Assembly: GCA_021816865.1 (NCBI GenBank)
Contig: JAKAWX010000002.1
Span: forward strand, 228,039-292,038
Source: Thermoplasmata archaeon
GTDB taxonomy: Archaea > Thermoplasmatota > Thermoplasmata > Lutacidiplasmatales > UBA184
Length of the DNA: 64,000 bases
Reading direction: 5' to 3'
Part shown: positions 53,803 to 63,627 of the stretch, piece after piece
How the letters are laid out: each line of letters begins with the position of its first letter
Numbering within the stretch: position 1 is the stretch's first letter
The notes under the pieces: model-generated
The model's database searches: none
What the model was told of the DNA's origin: nothing
Seen by the model: only the letters and a program-made list of their open reading frames with translations
Position numbers and translations under genes: made by a program

Positions 53803-54936
53803 TCACTCGAGCACGAAGATCTGCTTCTTCGCGCCGATCTCTTTGAGGATCTTGGGCCAGACGGTCACGCTCACCTCGCCGATGTGCGCCTTGTGCAAGA
53901 GGAGCATCTGGGTCCGCGCCTGGCCGATCCCGCCGCCGATGCTGAGCGGGATCTCCCCGCGAAGGATCGCCTGGTGGTACGGGTACCGAAGGAAGTCGAG
54001 CTGGCCCGAGATCTCGAGCTGTTGACGGAGCGTGGTGGGCGTCACTCGGATGCCCCCCGACATGAGCTCGTGGCGGCGCCGAGTCACCGGATTCCAGACG
54101 AGGATGTCGCCGTTGAGCCCGTGCCGGACCTCACCGCCCTCGCTCCGCGTTTCGGTCGCCCAGTCGTCGTAGTCGGCGGCCCGCATCTCGTGCGGGTAGC
54201 CGTCCCGGAGCGGCCATCCGATCCCGATGATGAAGACCGCGGGATACCGCTGGACCAAAAGCGTCTCCCGCTGCTTGCGCGGGAGGTCCGGATAGAGGTC
54301 GAGGACCTCTTCCGCGTGGAGGAACCGGATCTCCTCGGGCAGCGCGGGATACCGGGAATCCCGGAGCGGGGGGAAGAGCGAACGCACGTGGCGCTGGGCG
54401 CCGGTGAGGACCTTCCAGATCGAGCGCACCGTCCCCTTGAGGTAGTCGAGCGTACGCTCCGTCTCGGTGATCGCCTTCTCCCAGTCCCACTGGTCGACGT
54501 AGGCGCTGTGGTCGTGGTCCAGGAAGTAATCCTTGCGGACCGCGCGCATGTCGGTGAGCAGGCCCTCGCCGGGCGCGAAGCCGAACTGGCGCAGGGCCAT
54601 GCGCTTCCACTTGGTGGCGGCCTGGACGACCTGGGCCTCGACCGGATGCACGTTGCGGTCGTTCGATATGTGGAACTGGATGGGCGTGCGCGACCCGTCC
54701 CGGTCCAGGAGGTCGTTGACGCCGCTCTCGGCCTCCACGATCAGCGGGACCTGGACCATCGTGAGCCCGAGCTGGCGCGCGAGGTTCTCCTCGATGTACG
54801 CCTTCACCGCAAAGACCGCTCGCTGCGTGTCGCGAGGACTCAGCAGCGAACGATAGTCGTCCGGCAGCGCCTTCTCAACGTCCGCGTAATTTCCGATCCC
54901 CGGGCCGGCGAGGTCGGCTTTCTTCTCGGCGTACAT
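53803..54936 (-). CDS. asnA: Aspartate-ammonia ligase
   Basis: AVFAVKAYIEENLARQLGLTMVQVPLIVEAESGVNDLLDRDGSRTPIQFHI..EAQVVQAATKWKRMAL..LTDMRAVRKD..DHDHSAYVDQWDWEKAI..SGGIRVTPTTLRQQ..LSIGGGIGQARTQMLLLHKAHIGEV. Confidence 0.94.
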   Translation of the reverse strand: MYAEKKADLAGPGIGNYADVEKALPDDYRSLLSPRDTQRAVFAVKAYIEENLARQLGLTMVQVPLIVEAESGVNDLLDRDGSRTPIQFHISNDRNVHPVEAQVVQAATKWKRMALRQFGFAPGEGLLTDMRAVRKDYFLDHDHSAYVDQWDWEKAITETERTLDYLKGTVRSIWKVLTGAQRHVRSLFPPLRDSRYPALPEEIRFLHAEEVLDLYPDLPRKQRETLLVQRYPAVFIIGIGWPLRDGYPHEMRAADYDDWATETRSEGGEVRHGLNGDILVWNPVTRRRHELMSGGIRVTPTTLRQQLEISGQLDFLRYPYHQAILRGEIPLSIGGGIGQARTQMLLLHKAHIGEVSVTVWPKILKEIGAKKQIFVLE

Positions 54937-55058
54937 GGACCCGCCCTGGTCGTCGGGTCCCGCCGGTGGGAGGATAAAGGCCCCGTCAATCAACGTCCAC
55001 ACCGCGCCCGCCGGTCGGGGGCGCCTCCCGCCGACGCTCGCGAGATCGGGACGATCGC

Positions 55059-55799
55059 TCAGAGCGTCGCGAGCGCTTCGTTGGCGACGTGGATCGCCGT
55101 CTCCTCTCCGCGCGGGAGAGGGGTACCGTCCCGCCGTTCGCCGAAAACGGCGCAGACAGCACCCGCGCGCAACCCGTAGACGCCGGCGATCGTGAGCAGC
55201 GTCGCCGTCTCCATCTCGACGTTCAGGAATCCCAGCCGGCGCAGACGCTCGCGGGCGTCGCGGAGGTCCGGGGGAAGGTACCCCCCAAACCCGGGCCGTC
55301 CCTGTTCGAGGTAGAACGTGTCGACCGACGCGGTGGCACCGACGTGGAACCGGGCCCGGTGCCGGGTCGCGGCACTCTCGAGCGCTCGCACGATCTCGGG
55401 GCTCGCGACCGCCGGATACCCCGGGGGAGCGTACGCCCGACTCGCCCCGTCGAACCGACCGCTCGCGGACGTGATCACGAGGTCGCCCGCGCGGACGGAC
55501 GGGGCGACCGCCCCCGAGCTTCCCACGCGAAGGAGGGTCGTCGCCCCGAGGCGGGCGAGCTCCTCGACGGCGATCGCCATCGCGGGGCCACCGATGCCGG
55601 TGCTGACGACGCCGAGCGGCACCCCTCGGAACCTACCGGCGTAGCTCGAGAATTCCCGGTGCCCCGCGAGCGCGGCGGGCGAGCTCCAGGACTCCGCGAC
55701 CCTTCGCGCCCGGGCGGGGTCGCCCGTGAGCAGGACCCGTTCCGGCATCATGCCCGGCCGGATGCCCAAGTGGTAGGTCGCCCGCCCGGGAGGAGACAT
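55059..55799 (-). CDS. Nucleoside phosphorylase (uridine/purine type)
   Basis: HLGIRPGMMPERVLLTGDPARARRVAE ... GVVSTGIGGPAMAIAVEELARLGATTLLRVGSSGAV ... FLNVEMETATLLTIAGVYGLRAGAVCAV. Start moved to the internal ATG near 55799. Confidence 0.92.
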   Translation of the reverse strand: MSPPGRATYHLGIRPGMMPERVLLTGDPARARRVAESWSSPAALAGHREFSSYAGRFRGVPLGVVSTGIGGPAMAIAVEELARLGATTLLRVGSSGAVAPSVRAGDLVITSASGRFDGASRAYAPPGYPAVASPEIVRALESAATRHRARFHVGATASVDTFYLEQGRPGFGGYLPPDLRDARERLRRLGFLNVEMETATLLTIAGVYGLRAGAVCAVFGERRDGTPLPRGEETAIHVANEALATL

Positions 55800-56233
55800 G
55801 CCCGGGCTCCGCGGACGGGCCACGGAGGTGCGAGGTCTTCCGGCAACTTACGGGTTGTGTCTACCCCGATCGACCGGGGCCGGCGGGGCGAGTGCCGCCC
55901 GGCCCCTTCTCCGGGGGAGCGACCGGCCTTCGGAGGTGCCGACACGTGCCTCCAGGGTCAAGGGAGGAGCGCAGGGCCCCATCGCCTCGCAGGGCGTGTC
56001 GCGGATCGGACCACTCGCGCCCGCGAGGCAAAACCGTCCCGTGGTCGCCCGAGAAGCGGCCGGACCGGCAGCCGTCGACTCGGGCCAGAGCGCCGGGCGG
56101 GTGACCTCAAGCGGACGCGATTCGGGCCCCCCTCGCGACCGTCGGGACCGCCACGGTCCCCCCCGCTCCGACCCAAAGCTTCTCCTCGTCCGGCGGTTCC
56201 TCCCGCTCCAGGTTTCGGGGTCGAGGGACGGTC

Positions 56234-56773
56234 ATGGTCGACTGGTTCAACATCACACTCTGGTCCGTCGGGGGAACGTGGGCGCTCGTGGTCGGCACCC
56301 TGGCCGTGATGTACTGGCAGACCCGGGAGGCGCAGCGACTCAACTCGGCGAACGCCGTGATGGCGCTCAGGGAACGGTTCGACGGACAACGGATGCGGGC
56401 GGCCCGCCGGCATCTCGCGGACCGACTCCTGCGGCAAGCGCACGACGACATCGCTAACGTCGAGGTTGTCTCGTTCTTCGAGCTCGTGGGCGCGCTCACC
56501 CACCGGAAGGTCCTCGACCAAGACCTTGTCTGGGAGGCGTTCGGTACGTGGGTCGAAGGGTACTACACCGCTTTGCGCAAGCCGGTCGATATGATCGCGC
56601 AGTTGCGGACCACGTTGCACGACCCGCTCGTCTTTCACGAGTTCGAGTGGCTCTACGACCACCTCGTAGCCATCGACCGAAAGCGGCTCGGCCCGGAGGT
56701 GTTCGCGCAGACCGAGACCGCGGACACGGTCACCGGGCTCCTGCGACGCGAGGTCGCCCTCGAAGCGATTTAG
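56234..56773 (+). CDS. N-terminally anchored DUF4760-like protein
   Basis: MVDWFNITLWSVGGTWALVVGTLAVMYWQTREAQRLNSANAVMALRERFDGQRMRAARRHLADRLL ... single TM plus helical domain. Confidence 0.55.
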   Translation: MVDWFNITLWSVGGTWALVVGTLAVMYWQTREAQRLNSANAVMALRERFDGQRMRAARRHLADRLLRQAHDDIANVEVVSFFELVGALTHRKVLDQDLVWEAFGTWVEGYYTALRKPVDMIAQLRTTLHDPLVFHEFEWLYDHLVAIDRKRLGPEVFAQTETADTVTGLLRREVALEAI

Positions 56774-56919
56774 GCGCGATCGGGGCCGCCGGTGGACCCC
56801 CGGCGGCGATCGGTCGAAGCCGCCCGCCAAAGTCGCTCCCCGGAGCGCCGCGCCCGTCAAGTCGGTTCGACACCGAGATTAACGGTCCTGACCTGCATGG
56901 GATCTGCGGTCGATTCCGT

Positions 56920-57600
56920 ATGGCGACCGGTCGCTCCGGCTCGGAGATGCTGCAAGACCGCCAAGAGGCGGGGGAGCGCCTTGCGGCCCGGCTCCTCGGG
57001 TACCGGGACCAGCGTCCCGTGGTGCTGGCCCTCCCCCGGGGAGGTGTGCCGGTCGCGGACGAGATTGCGCGCCGACTCGGGGTTCCGCTCGACGTGCTGA
57101 TCGTCCGCAAGGTCGGGGCGCCGTCGAATCCCGAATACGGTCTCGGCGCCCTGGTCGAGGACGGTACGCGCTACCTCGACGAGGACCGCGTGCGCGCGGC
57201 GGGCTACACACTTCGCGACCTCGAGCCGACGATCGCCGAGGAGCTTGAGGAGATCCGACGCCGGGCCCGGGCCTACCGGGGAGAACGTCCGCGACCCGAC
57301 CTTCGGGACCGGGTCGTGATCCTCGTGGACGACGGTGTCGCGACCGGTGGCACGTTGCGCGCGGCGATCCGGTCGGTCCGGTCCCAACATCCCCGCCGCG
57401 TAGTGGTCGCCCTCGGCGTCAGCCCCCGGGACACCCTGCGTCAGCTCGAGCGCGAGGCGGACGAGGTCGTGGCGGTCCTTGTCCCGGACCTCTTCTTCGC
57501 GGTCGGGCAGTGGTACCGCCGGTTCGACCAGGTGAGCGACGAGGAGGTTGAGCGCCGACTCGCCCGCGCGCCCGAGATGCCCTCGACCTCCGCCGCGTGA
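56920..57600 (+). CDS. Phosphoribosyltransferase-domain protein
   Basis: PVVLALPRGGVPVADEIARRLGVPLDVLIVRKVGAPSNPEYGLGAL ... RVVILVDDGVATGGTLRAAIRSVR (PRPP-binding loop). Confidence 0.92.
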   Translation: MATGRSGSEMLQDRQEAGERLAARLLGYRDQRPVVLALPRGGVPVADEIARRLGVPLDVLIVRKVGAPSNPEYGLGALVEDGTRYLDEDRVRAAGYTLRDLEPTIAEELEEIRRRARAYRGERPRPDLRDRVVILVDDGVATGGTLRAAIRSVRSQHPRRVVVALGVSPRDTLRQLEREADEVVAVLVPDLFFAVGQWYRRFDQVSDEEVERRLARAPEMPSTSAA

Positions 57601-57652
57601 GGTCGGGTCGGCTCGCGCTCAAGGGCGCTGGCGGAGATGTGAGGGGGGGACG

Positions 57653-57790
57653 TTGACCACACGCGGACACCACCGGGTCCGGTCGAAGCGGAAGAAGAAG
57701 GGCGCGCACAAGACCCGCTGGGCGCTTGAGTTGCTCGAACGACGGGAGACCGACGAAGCGAAGACCGGGACGACCCCCTCTCCCGACTGA
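57653..57790 (+). CDS. Small basic protein (45 aa), unknown function
   Basis: TTG 57653 after GAGGGGGGA: (M)TTRGHHRVRSKRKKKGAHKTRWALELLERRETDEAKTGTTPSPD. Confidence 0.4.
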   Translation: MTTRGHHRVRSKRKKKGAHKTRWALELLERRETDEAKTGTTPSPD

Positions 57791-58167
57791 GAGATCGCAC
57801 CGGTCCTTGAGGGGGGAGCGGCCTCCCCACCGGGACGGTCGTCGGACGTCGACGCGTGAGGAGTCGAGTCGATCGGGATGACCAGGAGAGTCTTCGAGCG
57901 GCCGAAGACCGTGTCCCTCGCGTTGGGGGTACGGTGAGGTCGGCTCCCAAGCCCTCGAGCCCTTCCGCAATCTGGATCGCGTGCGGGAACCGAGGCGGTC
58001 GGATGGGCGTGGGGACGGAGGTCGCTCGACCGGAGTCGCGGGCCGCGCGCTGGCCCGCCCGAGGGATCACGAGGGGCCGGCCCGGCCCGCCGGTCGATGG
58101 GGGTCGAAGGAGCGGGAGGGGGTTTCCCCCCCCCGGGAACGGGTTCGTCCGCGGCGCAGCGAGTCGG

Positions 58168-58914
58168 CTACGGCGCACTCTGGAGGTGGGACGGTACGGT
58201 GCTGCCGAGGAAGACGGCCGCCGCTATCCCCGCGAGGAACATGAACACCGGGAACGCGAGCGCCATCGCGCTCACGTACCGCGGCAACGCGAACCTCGCC
58301 GAAGTGGCCGGGCCGTCACCCGCCCCGACGGGAGCGAGACGCTGAACCGCACGGCTCCCGAGCCCCCGGGAGCGCTCGGCGGGCGCGCTTGCGGCGCCCG
58401 TCCAGAAGGTCGAGCGGGCCGTCGGGTGGTGCAGGAACCGGTCGACCGCGATCGTGGCCGGGAGGGCCGCTATCGCTGCGAGTCCGAACCCGCTGTAGAG
58501 GAGCAACATCTCGAGCGGCTCCTTCGTGAGGTTGAGGTGGTAGCCCGAGTAGCCGTAGACGACCGTGACCGCACCCGCCCCCAACGCGAAGAGGCCGGCA
58601 TATTGCAGCCGGAGCCCATGGTAGGCGACGAACGCGAGCGCGACGAGGACCAGCCCGAAAAGTAGGTAGACGTCGCTGAAGAGGATGTTGTAGCTTCCGG
58701 GGAGGGGCCAGACGACCTCGCCCCAGAACCCGAGGAACACGGCGACGAAGCCGAGCCCACCGATCGGGACGGCCGCGCTCTTGAGCGAGTGCAAAAGACC
58801 TTCCGGGTCGTTGCGCCGCATCGCAAAGTAGCCGATGAGCGAGACGTAGGTCAGGGTCACCGCGACCAGCAGGAGGGTCGCGATCTCGAACGCGAGAACA
58901 TCGGTGAACGCCAT
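58168..58914 (-). CDS. DUF981-like multi-TM membrane protein (copy 2)
   Basis: MAFTDVLAFEIATLLLVAVTLTYVSLIGYFAMRR..WGEVVWPLPGSYNILFSDVYLLFGLVLV..LNLTKEPLEMLLLYSGFGLAAIAALPATIAVDRF. Shares W-PLPGSYN and LTK-PLE-LL motifs with 47502..48161. Confidence 0.7.
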   Translation of the reverse strand: MAFTDVLAFEIATLLLVAVTLTYVSLIGYFAMRRNDPEGLLHSLKSAAVPIGGLGFVAVFLGFWGEVVWPLPGSYNILFSDVYLLFGLVLVALAFVAYHGLRLQYAGLFALGAGAVTVVYGYSGYHLNLTKEPLEMLLLYSGFGLAAIAALPATIAVDRFLHHPTARSTFWTGAASAPAERSRGLGSRAVQRLAPVGAGDGPATSARFALPRYVSAMALAFPVFMFLAGIAAAVFLGSTVPSHLQSAP

Positions 58915-59370
58915 GGGTCCCTTCCTCTCCGCCCTCCGCTCAGTCGGGCCCTCGACCCGAGACCACTCCCGTTCCGCGACCGCTCGCTCGCCCCCGGCGC
59001 TCCGACGTCCGAAGCATGCGGCACCTGGGCCAGCCACTGAGGCGTTGGCTACTTCAATCGGGTCTCAACTGCGGTTAACTCAAACCGGATTGACCTCTCG
59101 GAGAACGGTTCCAGCGACCGCTCGGGCCCGGGGGAGTGGGCGGCGAGGTCGAGTGGGAACGGATCTTCACCGACCCGCCATTCCGCGCGGGAGGTGGTCC
59201 TGCCCCCGCGGGTCCCTCGAACCGCGCCGAACGTCGGGGCGTGCATCGGGGAGCGGCCGGGCGCTCGGGATCGACCGTCAGGGCTCTCGGGGAACGGACC
59301 GCCCGGGCCCGACCGTCCCCGGTTCCCGGGTCGGGACCCCGTCCACGAAGGTCGCGCCGGAACGGGCGAC

Positions 59371-59793
59371 CTAGGGGCCGATGGCAGAGGGAACCACGAT
59401 GGGGGTGACCTCGACGGGGATGTGGGCCTGCTCGAAGATCACACCGACCGGGCAGGTCTTCAGCGTGAGGCGAAGGGCCGTTTCCACCTCGTTCACGTCG
59501 GCCTTCGTATGCACCCGCAGGGTTCCTCGCACCCGGGTAAGGGTCGGGGCCTTCGCGGGGCGTTCGGCCTCGAGGGCGATGCTCATTCCCTGGAACCCCA
59601 AGTGGCGCTTGCGGGCGACGAGGGCGAAGATCGTGGTGATACACCCCGCGAGGGAGAGCAGCGCGAGGTCGAGAGCGGAGGGCCCGGCGCTCCGGCCGCC
59701 TTCGTCGATGGGCAGGTCCACAACGACCGTGTGCGCCCGGTCGTCCTCGAGCACCGTCTCGAAGCCGCCCTTCCATGTTCCGATCGCCTGCAT
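59371..59793 (-). CDS. OsmC family protein
   Basis: GPSALDLALLSLAGCITTIFALVARKRHLGFQGMSIALEAERP ... LRLTLKTCPVGVIFEQAHIPVEV. Confidence 0.88.
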   Translation of the reverse strand: MQAIGTWKGGFETVLEDDRAHTVVVDLPIDEGGRSAGPSALDLALLSLAGCITTIFALVARKRHLGFQGMSIALEAERPAKAPTLTRVRGTLRVHTKADVNEVETALRLTLKTCPVGVIFEQAHIPVEVTPIVVPSAIGP

Positions 59794-59853
59794 CGTCGAC
59801 CCTCTGGGACGGTGAGAGTGCCGGACGCTAAAAACGAGCGGGACCCCGGGCGG

Positions 59854-60234
59854 TCACGCCCGTCCCGCGCGGCCCTTGGCCGAGGTCTCCCGACGGAGGC
59901 GGGGGAAGTTCGCGGGCCAGTCCCGCGGCGGGGTCACTCCCGCCTCGAGCATCTCCTCGAGGAGCCGTCGGACCATCGGCACCGTCCAGGCGCCCCAGAC
60001 GTCTTCGGAGGTGACGAGCCCGGCATCGGTACGGGCGGCCGTCCGGACCGGTTCGCTCGGGGGGGTCCAGAGGTAGGCGACGCCGGGAATCTCGCCTTCG
60101 CCCCGGATCCTCACCCCGGAGCTCCGCGGTCGGATGCAGACGTGGGCGCCCGGGTGCCCGTCGACGAACACGCACCGGGCGGCTTCGTCACGGAACTGGC
60201 ATTGGCTCTGACGGTCGGGGCGCTGGCGCGGCAC
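59854..60234 (-). CDS. Hypothetical protein
   Basis: GTG 60234: VPRQRPDRQSQCQFRDEAARCVFVDGHPGAHVCIRPRSSGVRIRGEGEIPGVAYLWTPP... within ORF 59854..61218. Confidence 0.4.
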   Translation of the reverse strand: MPRQRPDRQSQCQFRDEAARCVFVDGHPGAHVCIRPRSSGVRIRGEGEIPGVAYLWTPPSEPVRTAARTDAGLVTSEDVWGAWTVPMVRRLLEEMLEAGVTPPRDWPANFPRLRRETSAKGRAGRA

Positions 60235-60314
60235 GCAGTACCTCGAGGAAGGTAGGGGCTCCGGACCGCATAGAGGTTGCACGTCCGTCCACGGGAATCC
60301 GGCCCCGGGCCGGA

Positions 60315-61004
60315 CTACGGGTGGGACGCCGCGAACTCGCCGAGGGAGACCGGCTGGTCGCGGGCAAAGCGCGAGCCTTCCGGGACCTGCTCGGGGATCA
60401 CCCGGCACTCGCTCCAGGGACGCTCGGCCGTGCCTTCGACCCGGAACACGGCATCGAAGAACGGGCGGTATTCGTCGAGCGGCACCGAGGCGACGGTCGC
60501 GATGAGGGCGATCCGCGCCCTCCGTAAAACGTGCAGGAGGCGGAGCGCATCGCCCGGCCCGTGGACGAACCGCGGTACGAGGCGCTCGACGTGGGAGAGC
60601 ACAACGGCCGAGAAGGCCGAACGGCCGCGCCGTCGTTCGGCGAAGTCTCGGAGCGGTGTGGGCAACCACAGGAGGTCCATGAGTTCGGCCGACGCCTCGA
60701 TCGTTCGCTCGTCCCGGCCCGCGAGGAAGACCCCGAGGCTGGCCGCGGCCGAATCGGGAACGAGCTCGTCGGCCCGCTCGACGGCGAGGAACCGACCCGA
60801 CCCGAGCTCGGCCCGGAGCCACTCCTCGTCGAGGTCCGGTGCCCCGGCGGGGTCTCGGACCTCGACCCAGGCATACTCGGGATCGATCGAGGTGGCGATC
60901 GCCATCGCGAAGCGGTCGGCCGCGTGGCGCGGCTGACCCCAGCACATCGCAAGTTCGGGCGGGCGGCGCGGCGAGAAGAGCGGCGGATCGATTCCCCCGA
61001 CCAC
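60315..61004 (-). CDS. Hypothetical protein
   Basis: 229 aa ORF with protein-like composition: AIATSIDPEYAWVEVRDP..RFLAVERADELVPDSAAASLGVFL..; no family recognised. Confidence 0.5.
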   Translation of the reverse strand: MVGGIDPPLFSPRRPPELAMCWGQPRHAADRFAMAIATSIDPEYAWVEVRDPAGAPDLDEEWLRAELGSGRFLAVERADELVPDSAAASLGVFLAGRDERTIEASAELMDLLWLPTPLRDFAERRRGRSAFSAVVLSHVERLVPRFVHGPGDALRLLHVLRRARIALIATVASVPLDEYRPFFDAVFRVEGTAERPWSECRVIPEQVPEGSRFARDQPVSLGEFAASHP

Positions 61005-61096
61005 GCGCTCCCCTTCGCCGAAGAGGACCGCGGACTCGGCTTAACCGTGTCGTTCGAACGGGGGCGCCCTCCGTTCCGGGGGCGGTCACGTCGAGC

Positions 61097-61561
61097 TCAG
61101 GCCCGGACCATGAGCTGGACGAACTGCCCCCCCAACCACCCGCCGCTCCACTCGACGGCCCAGAGGTCGTCCGGGGAGAGGTAGAGGGCCGGACGGGACC
61201 CGTTCGAGAGGATCCCAAGGGTGAACGAGGAGGCAGAGCCGTTCGCCTCGGTCCCCGTCCCGTGGACGAGGCCGCCCGAGATCGAGTACCAGTCGGTAAG
61301 CCACAGGGTGAAGGTGACGTCCCGGAAGCTCACGTTCCACGGCGCCGACGTGTTGGTCAGGAACGGCGCCTTGAGGAGGGTCGATTGCAGGTAGTAGAGG
61401 TGGCCGTCGAGCATCGTCACGTTCGGGGCGGCGTAGTTCGGCTTGAGCCCGGGGAGGAGGCCGCCGAAGAGGGCCACCCCCAGCACCCCCATGACGACCA
61501 GGCCCACGATGAGGACGAAGGCCGCTCGCCGGCCGATCGGGTAGTCGCGGTCCATCGTCAT
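61097..61561 (-). CDS. N-terminally anchored exported protein, unknown function
   Basis: MTMDRDYPIGRRAAFVLIVGLVVMGVLGVALFGGLLPGLKPNYAAPNVTMLDGHLYYLQSTLLKAPFLTNTSAPWNVSFRDVTFTLW. CCTAATAGG box about 33 nt upstream. Confidence 0.6.
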   Translation of the reverse strand: MTMDRDYPIGRRAAFVLIVGLVVMGVLGVALFGGLLPGLKPNYAAPNVTMLDGHLYYLQSTLLKAPFLTNTSAPWNVSFRDVTFTLWLTDWYSISGGLVHGTGTEANGSASSFTLGILSNGSRPALYLSPDDLWAVEWSGGWLGGQFVQLMVRA

Positions 61562-61667
61562 GGCGGTCGACGTCCCTCCAGTTCGAGGGGCCCTATTAGG
61601 CCGCTCGCCGGTCGGGCGGCACGGGGCCGGGCGCCGTCTTAGATACCGATACCGCGTTCGGACTTCC

Positions 61668-62609
61668 GTGAGAGCGGTGGCGGTCGACCGATTCGGCGGC
61701 GAGCCCCGCGTCGTCGAACTTCCCGTACCGGTCGCCGGGCCGGGCGAGGTCCTGGTCCGGGTCGCCGCCGCCGGGATCAACCCGTATGACGCTAAGGTCG
61801 GAGACGGGATCCTCGAGGGACGACCGCACGTGTTCCCGCTGGTCCTGGGGGTTGACGGTGCCGGCACGGTGGAGGCGTGCGGACCCGGCGTCACCCGCTT
61901 CGTCCGCGGCGACCCGATCTTCGGTCAGTTCCTGCACGACCCGGTGGGGGTCGGCACATACGCCGAGTACACTCTCGTGCCGGAACGTATCGGAGTCACC
62001 AAGGTCCCGCGGGAGCTTTCGTCCGTGCAAGCCGCCGCGTTGCCGACCTCCGGCATGACCGCGCTCGCGGCGCTCGACACGTTCGCCCTCCGGCCGGGCG
62101 ACTCCCTGGCGATCGTGGGGGCCTCGGGGGGGATCGGCTCGATCGCGATCCCGCTGGCAGCGGGACGGCGGGCCTCGATCGTCGCCTTGGCCCGACCGGC
62201 GTCCGCGGCGCGGCTGCGCGCCTTGGGCGCCGCCGAGACGATCGACTCTGCGCCCGACGGCCTCCCCGAGCGATTGCGTCGGCGCTTTCCCGGGGGGGTC
62301 GACGCGCTCCTCGACCTCATGAGCGCTGCTCCTCGGTTCGCCGAGCTCGCGTCGTCCGTGCGGCCGGGCGGCACCGCCGTCTCGACCGTCTACGCCGCCG
62401 ACCCTTCGCGAGCGGGCCCGAGCGGGGCCCGCCAGATCAACCTCTCGCTCGAACCGAGTGCCGCCCTGCTCGACCGCCTGGTGGACGAGGTCGTGTCGCG
62501 TCGCATCCCGGTCCCCGTCGAGCGGACGGTGTCGCTCGACGGGGCGATCGGGGCGCTCCGTGAGGTGAAGGCAGGACGCGGTGCCGGAAAGACGGTGATC
62601 GTGATCTAA
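61668..62609 (+). CDS. Quinone oxidoreductase / MDR-type alcohol dehydrogenase
   Basis: VAVDRFGGEPRVVELPVPVAGPGEVLVRVAAAGINPYDAKVGDG ... SLAIVGASGGIGSIAIPLAAGRRASIVAL. Confidence 0.92.
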   Translation: MRAVAVDRFGGEPRVVELPVPVAGPGEVLVRVAAAGINPYDAKVGDGILEGRPHVFPLVLGVDGAGTVEACGPGVTRFVRGDPIFGQFLHDPVGVGTYAEYTLVPERIGVTKVPRELSSVQAAALPTSGMTALAALDTFALRPGDSLAIVGASGGIGSIAIPLAAGRRASIVALARPASAARLRALGAAETIDSAPDGLPERLRRRFPGGVDALLDLMSAAPRFAELASSVRPGGTAVSTVYAADPSRAGPSGARQINLSLEPSAALLDRLVDEVVSRRIPVPVERTVSLDGAIGALREVKAGRGAGKTVIVI

Positions 62610-62752
62610 GCCCTGCAGCCGCCACCTCGCCCGGTGGGCCCCCCGCGTCGCTCGTCTGAAAGCCCCGGCCCCTCCGCGGGTGCCTGCCTAGCCGTCGCGG
62701 GCACGCCGGCCCGAACGCGACCGTCCGGGGGATGGTCCGGGGCCGTTACGAT

Positions 62753-62929
62753 CTATTCTAGGACAGTTAACCGACCGCCGGGCGCCTTGAAGCCGACCTT
62801 CGCATGCGTCCCGTCGCACAACGGCTTGTGGCTCGAGTGGCCGCACCGGCACAGCGCCATCGCAACCTTCCCGTCGACCATCACCAGATTCGGACCGTTC
62901 TCGTTCGACACGATTTCGACCTTCGGCAT
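62753..62929 (-). CDS. CDGSH iron-sulfur domain protein (58 aa; absent from the supplied ORF track)
   Basis: Reverse-strand translation MPKVEIVSNENGPNLVMVDGKVAMALCRCGHSSHKPLCDGTHAKVGFKAPGGRLTVLE* contains C-X-C-X2-S-X3-P-X-C-D-G-T-H. Confidence 0.92.
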   Translation of the reverse strand: MPKVEIVSNENGPNLVMVDGKVAMALCRCGHSSHKPLCDGTHAKVGFKAPGGRLTVLE

Positions 62930-63018
62930 GATGGTCGTTCACCGTATCCGGCCCCATAAGCCCACCGTGACGCTCGAGCCGCGTGGTGACGCAAAGGCCA
63001 CCACGCCCTCCCTGGCCT

Positions 63019-63627
63019 TCACCGCCCGACCGCGACGGTTCGACACCGAGAAAGAGGCGCGAGCGGATCTTCCCCTTCGCCGATCGACAAAATGACCTCG
63101 ACGGCGTGAGGCCCGGACCACTCGGTCACGGGGAACCCGCTCTGGCGGAAGACGCCGAGCATCCGGGTGTTCTCCCCCCGGACGGTCGCGTGAAATCTCT
63201 TGATTCCTTCGGTCCGCGCCGCCCGTGCGAGCCGGTGGAGGAGGAGCGTCGCGCACCCTCGGCCCTGGTAAGCGTCGGCGACCAGGAACGCAACCTCGGC
63301 CCCCGGCGCCTGGACCCCGTCCCGCAGGTACTCCCCCTGGGCGATGATCACCTCGCGCCCCCCGGTCACGGTTCCGAGAACGAGGGCGAGCCGATCGGAC
63401 GACGAAGCCCCCCGAACGAGCTCGGCGAACGCCGTGCTCCGAGAGACCGGCGAGAAGAATCGGTCCGCGAGCGACGCGTCCGAGAGTCCCGCGAGCCACT
63501 CCTCGATCCGGGGTCGCTCGATGGCGCTCAGGCACCGGACTGCGACCGCCAGCCCGTCGCGGAGGACCGCCGGCCCTTCCGCCTCGAACGACGACGGTGG
63601 TCTTTCCAACCGTGGGCGCTCGAGCAT
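63019..63627 (-). CDS. GNAT family N-acetyltransferase
   Basis: AEVAFLVADAYQGRGCATLLLHRLARAARTEGIKRFHATVRGENTRMLGVFRQSGFPVTE. Confidence 0.85.
   Translation of the reverse strand: MLERPRLERPPSSFEAEGPAVLRDGLAVAVRCLSAIERPRIEEWLAGLSDASLADRFFSPVSRSTAFAELVRGASSSDRLALVLGTVTGGREVIIAQGEYLRDGVQAPGAEVAFLVADAYQGRGCATLLLHRLARAARTEGIKRFHATVRGENTRMLGVFRQSGFPVTEWSGPHAVEVILSIGEGEDPLAPLSRCRTVAVGR

Noticed and set aside
57890-57909. GTCTTCG-agcggc-CGAAGAC inverted repeat in an intergenic region
   Set aside because: Only a 7-bp stem with no nearby promoter or other support; several such stems are expected by chance in GC-rich sequence.
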